A DNA stretch of 22,795 bases. Source: Chloroflexota bacterium (GTDB taxonomy: Bacteria > Chloroflexota > Anaerolineae > Anaerolineales > Anaerolineaceae). Shown here piece after piece: positions 14,511 to 21,315 of this stretch; the first letter of the stretch is position 1, and every line of letters starts with the position of its first letter. The stretch spans positions 1 through 22,795 of the forward strand of contig JAKOSR010000067.1 of the NCBI GenBank assembly GCA_029777225.1, given 5' to 3'. A program made the position numbers and the translations under genes. Below the pieces are notes generated by a model. That model did no database searches. It saw only the letters and a list, made by a program, of their open reading frames with translations, and was not told the DNA's origin.

Positions 14511-15947
14511 TTGGCTGGCCAACCCGGTTTCTACGTTTACATTTTGGCGTGTGAAAATGGCGCGTACTACAGTGGCTGGACGACCGACCCCGCTCGCCGT
14601 CTCAAAACGCACAACAGTGGTAAAGGTGCCCGCTACACGCGTATGAATGGCCCTTCACGCCTGGTCTACCTGGAAAAACTACCGAATAGAAAGAGCGCCA
14701 TGCAGCGCGAGCAGCAACTCAAACGCATGGACCACGCCAGGAAAGCCGCGTTACTCGCCTGGAATCCTGTTCAGCCTGTGCGGGAGCCGGAAAAGACAGA
14801 AAAATCGAGCGTTTTTGTACCGGCAGAGCGCTTCAGCGTGATTGCCCCTGGACGCGTGAACCTGCTGGGGGAGCACGTGGACTATAACGATGGCATTGTT
14901 TTGCCTGCCGCGATTGACCGGGAAGTCCGTTTGGAGGTCACCGCCCTGGCTGAACCTATTTTAAAGCTGAACGCGCTCGACCTTGGTCTATCGGCTGAGA
15001 TTCCGCTGGAAAAACTCAAGGCAGGTAAAGACACGCGGGGGGAACCCATGCCCGCCTTCGCGCGCTATCCCGCCGGCGTGGCCTGGGCGTTGCAATCCAT
15101 AGGGCTGGAGACTCGTGGCCTGGAAGCCACTTATCGCTCCACGGTGCCCATTGGGGCCGGGCTTAGCTCTTCGGCGGCGGTTGAGGTGGCCTTTGCCCTG
15201 GCGTGGAAGTACTTGGGGGGATGGAACCTACCAGATATGGATTTTGTGCAGTTGTGCCAGGCCGCGGAAAATCACTACGTGGGTGTGCAATCCGGGTTGA
15301 TGGACCAATTCTCCAGTTATTTTGGGGTGGAGGGGTGCGCGCTGCGCTTTGATACGCGCAGTTTGGACTGGAGACCCGTTCAGCTGCCCGCGGACACCAG
15401 GATTGTCATCGCGGATACAGGCGTGCGCCGGACGCTTTCCGGTTCGGCCTATAACGAACGACGCGCGGATTGCGAGGAAGCAATGCGCCTGCTTAGAGCC
15501 TGGCTCCCTGAGATAACCGCGCTGAGGGACGTGACGCCGGAACAGCTGGAGGCGCGCGCACAGGGGCTGCCCGAGCGGGTGCTGCAACGGGCCAGGCATG
15601 TGGTGGAGGAAATCGCGCGCGTGGAACAGGCAGAAAAATGCCTGGAGCGCGGTGACACACGCCAGTTTGGGGCGCTGATGGCGGCCAGCCATGCCTCCCT
15701 GCGGGACCAGTACGAGGTCAGTTGCCCTGAGCTGGACAGCATGGTGGCGCTGGCCAACCGCATTCCTGGCTGCCTGGGCGCACGGCTTACCGGCGCGGGT
15801 TTTGGTGGCTGCACGGTGAACCTGGTGGAAAGTGACAAGGTTGAGATGTTTATTGAACAGCTAGCGCGTGATTACCACGAAAACGTGGGCATCGCGCCGT
15901 CCATTTACCTTTGCCGACCCGCGCAAGGCGCGCATATCAGCATGTAG
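14511..15947 (+). CDS. galK: GIY-YIG nuclease domain fused to galactokinase
   Basis: A 478-residue protein with two complete domains. Residues 7-82 are a UPF0213-type GIY-YIG domain: FYVYIL (7-12), YYSGWTTDPARRL (19-31), SGKGARYTR (36-44) and AMQREQQLKRM (63-73) with the metal-binding Glu (E67). After a charged linker (about 84-105), residues 106-478 are a full galactokinase: PGRVNLLGEHVDYNDG (113-128), GAGLSSSAA (215-223), SGLMDQ with catalytic Asp265, and LTGAGFGG (426-433). The kinase makes galactose-1-phosphate from galactose and ATP. TTG 14511 has AGGGG six bases before it and no ATG occurs before residue 45, so the nuclease domain needs this start. A separate kinase start (GTG 14778, residue 90) is possible but has no ribosome site. 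Confidence 0.9.
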   Translation: MAGQPGFYVYILACENGAYYSGWTTDPARRLKTHNSGKGARYTRMNGPSRLVYLEKLPNRKSAMQREQQLKRMDHARKAALLAWNPVQPVREPEKTEKSSVFVPAERFSVIAPGRVNLLGEHVDYNDGIVLPAAIDREVRLEVTALAEPILKLNALDLGLSAEIPLEKLKAGKDTRGEPMPAFARYPAGVAWALQSIGLETRGLEATYRSTVPIGAGLSSSAAVEVAFALAWKYLGGWNLPDMDFVQLCQAAENHYVGVQSGLMDQFSSYFGVEGCALRFDTRSLDWRPVQLPADTRIVIADTGVRRTLSGSAYNERRADCEEAMRLLRAWLPEITALRDVTPEQLEARAQGLPERVLQRARHVVEEIARVEQAEKCLERGDTRQFGALMAASHASLRDQYEVSCPELDSMVALANRIPGCLGARLTGAGFGGCTVNLVESDKVEMFIEQLARDYHENVGIAPSIYLCRPAQGAHISM

Positions 15948-15962
15948 TATTGGGAACTGGAA

Positions 15963-16583
15963 TTATTGCATCCGGCGTGAGCTGATGACCAGCAGGATGA
16001 TTCCCAACAGGACAAGCAGCAGGATTCCCAAAGCAATGAACTTGGCCGGCCCGGAAAAGATGCGGGTGAAAATGCCCGGTTCTTCAGCTTTTGCTTCGGC
16101 TACCGCAGTCACTTGCGGGAGGAAGGTGGGCGAGGGTTGAGGCGTGGCACTGGGCAAGGCCGCTTCAGCCAGCTCTTCCACCGCGGGGGTCGCCGCGAGC
16201 AAAGCAGGCACGACCACTTTGGTAATCATCAGCAGGTCGCCAGGATAGATGATGGAATCAGCCGTCAGATTGTTCTGGGTCATCAAATCCGTGAGCGGCA
16301 CGCCATACAGTTCCGCGATGGTAATAAGGAATTGACCCTCCAGGACGGTGTGATAAATGGTGCCATCCGGGCCCGGTGTGGCGGTTTGGTAAGCGAGGTT
16401 AGCAGGCAGAGTGGCAGGCACGTCAGAGGTGGGGGTTTGCGTGGCCGAGGCAGCGCTCAGAAAGCCATTATCCAGCACATTATTTCGGGGAGTTTGGGCC
16501 AGGCCGGCGGCCCAAACTGGCTGAAGCAACAATAAAACAGCTGTTATGGCCAGCAGGCAGGTAAGTGGTTTGCTCAATTTCAT
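15963..16583 (-). CDS. LysM-domain protein with signal peptide and C-terminal membrane anchor
   Basis: A 206-residue envelope protein. A signal peptide (about 1-26, ending VWA-A) precedes a Thr/Pro-rich linker. One LysM domain follows (about 77-122: YHTVLEGQFLITIAELYGVP, then NNLTADSIIYPGDLLMI), then a second Pro/Ala-rich linker and a membrane helix (about 184-203) ending in SSRRMQ. It would sit on the outer face of the membrane and bind peptidoglycan or a similar glycan. It converges with the galactokinase fusion gene, with 15 bases between stops. The start follows a good promoter and a leader of about 24 bases. Confidence 0.85.
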   Translation of the reverse strand: MKLSKPLTCLLAITAVLLLLQPVWAAGLAQTPRNNVLDNGFLSAASATQTPTSDVPATLPANLAYQTATPGPDGTIYHTVLEGQFLITIAELYGVPLTDLMTQNNLTADSIIYPGDLLMITKVVVPALLAATPAVEELAEAALPSATPQPSPTFLPQVTAVAEAKAEEPGIFTRIFSGPAKFIALGILLLVLLGIILLVISSRRMQ

Positions 16584-16613
16584 GACAGGTATGCGGCTTC
16601 TTCTTCAAGAGTG

Positions 16614-16642
16614 ATTATAGCGCATTACACTTATGATGACAG
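16614..16642 (-). promoter_or_regulatory. promoter of the LysM protein gene
   Basis: On the minus strand CTGTCA (16637-16642), a 17-base spacer and TATAAT (16614-16619) lie upstream of the LysM gene start. The 188-base divergent spacer 16584-16771 otherwise holds only the VanW-gene promoter. Confidence 0.6.
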
Positions 16643-16758
16643 GTTTAGGCACTTTTTCCGTGGTGGGAACATCTTTGACAAACCTGCGTCTTATTAAGCA
16701 ACGAGGAGCTTCGGCTTAACGATGTTCTATTAAGATGGAAGGGATGTTATTTATCCTG

Positions 16759-16764
16759 TAGAAT
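16759..16764 (+). promoter_or_regulatory. -10 box placing the VanW-gene transcript start at its ATG
   Basis: TAGAAT lies seven bases before ATG 16772. No ribosome-binding site is visible before the ATG, so a leaderless transcript is plausible. The -35 match is weak. Confidence 0.45.
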
Positions 16765-16771
16765 AGCGATT

Positions 16772-18625
16772 ATGATGGACGCAATAAGAACAGAAAATCA
16801 AAAGCCCGATTTCAATATCGGTCGGCAAATCGCCTTTGTTGTCGTAGCCGGCCTGTTTTTGGCCCTGGCCATCAGCGTGGCGTTATTGTTTTCATACGAA
16901 GCACGGACATCGTCCGTCATCCATACGGGCGTAAAAGTCGCGGGTGAAGACCTTTCCGGCTTGACGCTTGGCGAGGCAGTTGTCAGGCTCAATCAAAAAC
17001 TGGATTATCCGACACAGGGCAGAATCACGCTGACCGATGGTGAGACGAGCTGGCAATTCCAGCCGGCCAATCTCGGCTATACCTACGATATCCTTTCCAG
17101 TGCCAACCAGGCTTTTAGCGTTGGGCGCACGGGCAGCCTTTCGGCCAACCTTGCCGAACAAATCCGCGCTGCGCGGGAAGGCGTGGAAATCTACCCCGCG
17201 GTCGTTTATGACCAGCGCCAGGCTTTCGCGGTTTTGCAGGAAATTTCCAGGCAGGTCAATAAACCCGTCCAGGAGGCAGCAATTCGCATTGATGGCGCTG
17301 AGGTGAACGTCAGCGCCGGTCAAATTGGGCGCCAGGTGGACATTGCTGCCACGCTGCGTTCGCTCGAGGCGTATCTCATCACCCTGCAGGATGGCTCGGT
17401 GCCATTGGTGGTGAAGGAAACCAAGCCTGGCATCATGGACGCGCAGAAAACGGCCGATGCCGCGCGCGCCATCCTGAATGGCCCATTAACCATCACCGCC
17501 GCCGAAGGGCAGACCGACCTGGGCCCCTGGACGATTGAGCCAGCGGACCTGGCGAAGCTGCTGCGGGTTGAGAAAATGGAAAATGGCGGGGCGGCGGAGT
17601 ACGCGCTTGGCCTGGACAGGCAGGCCCTCACGAATTACCTGGGCGGCATCGCACCCTCGGTTCGACGGCAGCCAGAAAATGCGCGCATGATGTTCAACGA
17701 TGACACGGGGAAACTGGAGCTTGTCTCCTCCGCGGTGATTGGCAAGACCCTGGATGTTGAAGCGACGGTGGACGCGGTCATCAGCCGGGTTCAGGCTGGC
17801 GAACACCAGGTGGCGCTGGTGATGAAGGATGTTGACCCTCCGGTGAAGGATGATACAACCGGCGCGAGCCTGGGCATTACCGAGCTGGTTGCGGAAACCA
17901 CCTCCTATTTTTGGGGTTCAGCTCCAGCCCGCGTCCAGAATATCCGGGCTGCGGCAAGCAGCTTTTACGGTGTGCTGGTCGCGCCGGGTGAGGTCTTCTC
18001 CATGGCGCGCTATTTGACTGATATCAGCCTTGAAAACGGTTACGCCGAAGCGATTATCATCGTGGGTGACCAATCGGTGAAGGGGGTGGGCGGTGGCGTT
18101 TGCCAGGTCAGTACCACCCTATTCCGAACCGTGTTCTTCGCTGGGTTCCCAATCGTGGAGCGGTACGCGCATGCCTACCGCGTGGGGTATTATGAGCAAA
18201 TGTCCAATGGCGCGCCGGATACCGATTTGGCCGGCCTGGACGCGACCGTGTATGTGCCATTAGTGGATTTCAAGTTCAGGAATGACACCCCTTACTGGAT
18301 CTTGATGGAAACCTACGCCACAGACCATTCGCTTACGTGGAAGTTTTACTCCACCAGCGATGGAAGGACCGTGGATTGGACCACCACTGGGGTCACCAAT
18401 GTGACACCCCCACCTGAGCCCATTTACCGTGAGGACCCAACCTTGCCGGCAGGCGAGATTATCCAGGTCGACTGGGCGGTGTACGGTGCGACGGTGGACG
18501 TCAACCGGACGGTTTTCCGCGACAACCAGGTGTACTTTACCGACTCCATCCATACCACTTACGTGCCATGGCCGGACGGTTTCAACTATGGACCCGGCAC
18601 CGATCTGGGCGACCGGCAGAACTAA
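16772..18625 (+). CDS. VanW family protein with putative peptidoglycan-binding repeats
   Basis: A 617-residue envelope protein. One membrane helix (about 20-42) anchors it. Two repeats of the YoaR/PGBD type follow, the first around VKVAGEDLSGLTLGEAVVRL and the second around GPLTITAAEGQTDLGPWTIEP (about 230-350). The VanW domain (about 375-510) holds FYGVLVAPGEVFSMARY and GGGVCQVSTTLFR with Cys444. VanW was named from a vancomycin-resistance cluster, but most members occur in ordinary genomes and their biochemical role is unclear. The gene heads a run of envelope-related genes and uses ATG 16772; ATG 16775 directly follows. Confidence 0.88.
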   Translation: MMDAIRTENQKPDFNIGRQIAFVVVAGLFLALAISVALLFSYEARTSSVIHTGVKVAGEDLSGLTLGEAVVRLNQKLDYPTQGRITLTDGETSWQFQPANLGYTYDILSSANQAFSVGRTGSLSANLAEQIRAAREGVEIYPAVVYDQRQAFAVLQEISRQVNKPVQEAAIRIDGAEVNVSAGQIGRQVDIAATLRSLEAYLITLQDGSVPLVVKETKPGIMDAQKTADAARAILNGPLTITAAEGQTDLGPWTIEPADLAKLLRVEKMENGGAAEYALGLDRQALTNYLGGIAPSVRRQPENARMMFNDDTGKLELVSSAVIGKTLDVEATVDAVISRVQAGEHQVALVMKDVDPPVKDDTTGASLGITELVAETTSYFWGSAPARVQNIRAAASSFYGVLVAPGEVFSMARYLTDISLENGYAEAIIIVGDQSVKGVGGGVCQVSTTLFRTVFFAGFPIVERYAHAYRVGYYEQMSNGAPDTDLAGLDATVYVPLVDFKFRNDTPYWILMETYATDHSLTWKFYSTSDGRTVDWTTTGVTNVTPPPEPIYREDPTLPAGEIIQVDWAVYGATVDVNRTVFRDNQVYFTDSIHTTYVPWPDGFNYGPGTDLGDRQN

Positions 18626-18655
18626 TTCGCGCCAATCTTGGGCCTCGCGCGCCTA

Positions 18656-18664
18656 TGGTAAAAT
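18656..18664 (+). promoter_or_regulatory. extended -10 promoter before the Trm112-like gene
   Basis: TGGTAAAAT matches an extended -10 element. The predicted start near 18671 gives a leader of about 45 bases before GTG 18717. It lies 31 bases after the VanW-gene stop and could also drive the LCP gene. Confidence 0.45.
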
Positions 18665-18716
18665 GTGCAAAATCACCCGATGAATCAAAGGGTCTAAATT
18701 TGTGTTGGAGGCGATA

Positions 18717-18938
18717 GTGATCTCTTCAAAATTATTGGAAATCTTACGCTGCCCGGTGTGTGTGAAAAACGACCAGGGCGCTTTGGAGTATTACCAGGAA
18801 AATTGGTTAATCTGCCAGGATTGCGGGCGGAAGTACCCCATCTGGGAGGATATCCCAGTCATGCTGATTGAGGAAGGCGACAAGTGGATTTCCACTGAAA
18901 AAGCGGCGCTGCCCATTCCTGCCCCCAAACCCGAGTAA
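18717..18938 (+). CDS. Trm112-like (UPF0434) zinc-ribbon protein
   Basis: A 73-residue protein with a CPVC pair and a CQDCG pair that form a zinc ribbon, followed by YPIWEDIPVMLIEE, the standard ending of the Trm112/YcaR family. In eukaryotes and archaea Trm112 activates methyltransferases; in bacteria the role is little defined. GTG 18717 has GGAGG five bases upstream; GTG 18702 would add five residues but places the ribosome site inside the gene. The LCP-family gene follows after 63 bases. Confidence 0.85.
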   Translation: MISSKLLEILRCPVCVKNDQGALEYYQENWLICQDCGRKYPIWEDIPVMLIEEGDKWISTEKAALPIPAPKPE

Positions 18939-18963
18939 ACCAGAAACGAGGTTATATCAGAAC

Positions 18964-18998
18964 GCCTGGTTGACGTACCAGGCTGTTTGATTAATCAA
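18964..18998 (+). promoter_or_regulatory. hairpin plus 12-bp palindrome just before the LCP gene
   Basis: GCCTGGT (18964-18970) and ACCAGGC (18977-18983) form a perfect 7-bp stem with a 6-base loop. Three bases later TTGATTAATCAA (18987-18998) is a perfect 12-bp palindrome ending three bases before ATG 19002. The first could be an attenuator or weak terminator and the second a protein-binding site; neither role is proven. Confidence 0.5.
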
Positions 18999-19001
18999 CC
19001 C

Positions 19002-20420
19002 ATGAAGAAATTTTTCTCAAGAATTGCAGAAGCTTTACCAAAAAACAAAAAAGTCAGATTAATGATGCTCGTTCTGATTATGGTTGGCCTGGTGGGCGCC
19101 GTGCTGCTCAGTCGCTTTGTGAGCGATTTTGTGGCGGGGATGACCATCCTTAACCTGCCCGGCGAACCGGTGACGAGCAATACGAATTCGACACCTGACC
19201 CAAACAACCTGGGTGAACAGACGCCCATCGCCCCGACGCTCGGAGCGCCGGAACCCGCGGTGGAGGCGCCGGAATGGGACGGCAAGACCAGGGTCAACCT
19301 GCTGGTGATGGGCATCGACGCCCGCAGTCCAGACGCCACAGCCCCACTGACTGATACCATGATTTTGTTCACCCTGGACCCGCTCGCCAACACCGCGGCC
19401 ATGGTTTCCATCCCGCGCGACCTATGGGTAAAAATCCCGGGCAGTGATTATGGCAAAATCAATACCGCATACAGCATTGGCGAAGCCTTCCAGCTGCCAG
19501 GTGGCGGGCCGGGTTTGGCCATCGCCACGGTGGAAGATTTGCTGGGTGTGCCTATCCAGTATTACGCCCAAATTGATTTTGAAGCCTTTGTCAGCTTCAT
19601 CGATAACATTAACGGTGTCAAGGTTGATATTCCAGAGAGCATCCAGTTGGATATCGTGAACACGCCGCGCTCTTATTGGCTTGAGCCCGGCCGGTATACC
19701 CTGACGGGAGAGCTGGCTTTGGCCTATGTGCGCAACCGCAGCACGGCTGGTGGTGATTTTGACCGCGCGAAGCGTCAGCAGCAGGTCATCCTGGCCATCC
19801 GGGACCGCATTCTGGCGTTCAACATGATGCCCACGCTCATCGCGCGGGCGCCGCAGCTTTACGCCAACCTTTCAGCCGGGATTCATACCAACCTTTCGCT
19901 CACCCAGGCACTGGCACTGGCGCAAAAGGCGCTTTCGGTGCCCAGGGACCAAATCGTCAGTAAGGCCATCAATAACGAGTACGTCAATTTTGGCACCTCG
20001 CCGGAGGGCCTGCAGATGCTTCGACCCATCCCCAACAAAATCAGGGAGCTGAGGGATGAAATTTTTGAGGGCACTTCGGTGGTCAGTTCAACCGGCGCGC
20101 AGGATATTCAATCCATCCTGCAGGATGAAAACGCTTCTGTTTCGGTTCGGAACGCCTCCTCCGTGGAGGGGCTGGCTGCCAAAACCGCGGAGTACTTACG
20201 CGGGCAGGGCATCAACGTGGTTGAGGAAACCAACGCTGCGTACCAAACCTACACCACGGTCACTTTTTATGGCGCCAAGCCGTACACCTTGCGTTTTTTG
20301 GTTGACCTGATGAAAATTGCGCCTTCCACTCGTATTGTTTACGCTTATGACCCAGCCGCCACGGTTGATATCGTGCTTAACCTGGGGGATGATTTCGCCG
20401 CGAGCAACCCGCTGCCTTAG
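19002..20420 (+). CDS. LytR-CpsA-Psr (LCP) family protein with LytR C-terminal domain
   Basis: A 472-residue membrane-anchored enzyme. The family transfers undecaprenyl-linked glycopolymers onto peptidoglycan or other acceptors outside the cell. One membrane helix lies at about 20-37, followed by a Pro/Thr-rich linker. The LCP domain (about 97-255) shows VNLLVMGIDAR, LTDTMILFTLDP, VSIPRDLWVKIPG, KINTAYS and AYVRNRSTAGGDFDRAKRQQ with the conserved Arg and Asp residues. A LytR_C domain (about 375-465) begins at ASVSVRNASS. ATG 19002 is preferred over TTG 18987. It may attach the glycan exported by the Wzm-Wzt system in this window, which is inference. Confidence 0.9.
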   Translation: MKKFFSRIAEALPKNKKVRLMMLVLIMVGLVGAVLLSRFVSDFVAGMTILNLPGEPVTSNTNSTPDPNNLGEQTPIAPTLGAPEPAVEAPEWDGKTRVNLLVMGIDARSPDATAPLTDTMILFTLDPLANTAAMVSIPRDLWVKIPGSDYGKINTAYSIGEAFQLPGGGPGLAIATVEDLLGVPIQYYAQIDFEAFVSFIDNINGVKVDIPESIQLDIVNTPRSYWLEPGRYTLTGELALAYVRNRSTAGGDFDRAKRQQQVILAIRDRILAFNMMPTLIARAPQLYANLSAGIHTNLSLTQALALAQKALSVPRDQIVSKAINNEYVNFGTSPEGLQMLRPIPNKIRELRDEIFEGTSVVSSTGAQDIQSILQDENASVSVRNASSVEGLAAKTAEYLRGQGINVVEETNAAYQTYTTVTFYGAKPYTLRFLVDLMKIAPSTRIVYAYDPAATVDIVLNLGDDFAASNPLP

Positions 20421-20440
20421 CCTGGACCCGCATAAATTCT

Positions 20441-20467
20441 CAGCCCTTACGCGAAACGTGAGGGCTG
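20441..20467 (+). terminator. hairpin terminator after the LCP gene
   Basis: CAGCCCTTACG and CGTGAGGGCTG form an 11-bp stem with one G-T pair and a CGAAA loop, 20 bases after the LCP stop. The following TGTGTTT is a modest U-tract. The hairpin lies between convergent genes and may serve both strands. Confidence 0.65.
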
Positions 20468-20568
20468 TGTGTTTAAGCAAAAGAGTCGGATTTCAGCTGA
20501 GTGAATTGTGAATTTTGCGGCCCCCCCATGGTCAGCCAGCGAACCCAGACCCCAGCGAGCACGGGCGG

Positions 20569-20919
20569 TTAGGGAACCTCAGCGGTTTGCAGCGCGGACG
20601 CCAATTGGGCGAGCGCCCTGGCTGTGGCCTCGGAGCCACCACTCGCCAGGGTTTCCTGTGCCTGGGCAATCAGCAGCTCTGCTGGATTGGGGTTACCCAG
20701 CAAGGCCAGCCGGCTTTGCGCTCGCGCCAGATCCAGGTCGCTGGCGTAAGCGCTGGCAATCATCTCGCGGTACGCGGCCTGGTTGGCGGGATTGAGCTCG
20801 GAGGGAAAAGCTTCCGGGTTCACCACGGGGACGAGCAGGGTCGAGATGACCAGCCCCATCACAATCCCCAGCACCAGGCCGGTAATCAGGTACCAGTGTC
20901 CTCGCGCTCGGTTCTGCAT
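20569..20919 (-). CDS. small single-pass membrane protein, unknown function (paralog A)
   Basis: A 116-residue protein that I do not recognise. A short basic N-terminus and one membrane helix (about 10-33) are followed by a mostly helical, Ala/Leu-rich domain including YREMIASAYASDLDLARAQ and LLGNPNPAELL. It resembles the protein encoded just upstream in layout and partly in sequence. Its ATG shares one base with the stop of that gene (TAATG), so the two are translated together. Confidence 0.6.
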   Translation of the reverse strand: MQNRARGHWYLITGLVLGIVMGLVISTLLVPVVNPEAFPSELNPANQAAYREMIASAYASDLDLARAQSRLALLGNPNPAELLIAQAQETLASGGSEATARALAQLASALQTAEVP

Positions 20920-21299
20920 TATTTGCCCCTTTCAGTCAACCACAGCTGGTAGGACTGGGCGTCGATACCGCTAAACAAGGCCTGCATCACCTGGATATCA
21001 TCGCTGGCATAGCCCACTTTCCCGGCGTAGTTGATGGCGTTGACCAGCAAGGTCAATGGGTCCCCGGCATCTATCCGGGCCAATTGGTCCAAGGCGTTCA
21101 TAGGGTCAGGCGCGGCGAGGAACTTTACAGCGGTCATTAGCACCAGGTCAGCTTTGTAGTCAGCCCGCAAATCATCAAGGCTGGCCTTGGTCGGGGCTTG
21201 CGGAGGCATTAACAGCCAGCCAAAAGCCAACCCCGCGCAAATCCCAATCGCGATGGTCAGGAAGAATAAAAAGACTCGCCTTCGCTTTGCCTTATCCAT
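20919..21299 (-). CDS. small single-pass membrane protein, unknown function (paralog B)
   Basis: A 126-residue protein with a very basic start (MDKAKRRR), a membrane helix (about 9-31) and a helical domain with LDDLRADYKADLVLMTAVKF, then LAAPDPMNALDQLA. It lies between urocanase and paralog A in the same orientation. ATG 21299 puts the basic residues before the helix; a longer frame to 21383 would overlap urocanase and is unlikely. Function is unknown. Confidence 0.6.
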   Translation of the reverse strand: MDKAKRRRVFLFFLTIAIGICAGLAFGWLLMPPQAPTKASLDDLRADYKADLVLMTAVKFLAAPDPMNALDQLARIDAGDPLTLLVNAINYAGKVGYASDDIQVMQALFSGIDAQSYQLWLTERGK

Positions 21300-21315
21300 G
21301 GTTTTGTTTCCGTTT

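Noticed and set aside
14778..15947. Galactokinase as a separate gene starting at GTG 14778
   Set aside because: No ribosome site precedes this GTG and the upstream frame is an intact domain without a stop, so a single fused product is simpler, though an internal start is not excluded.
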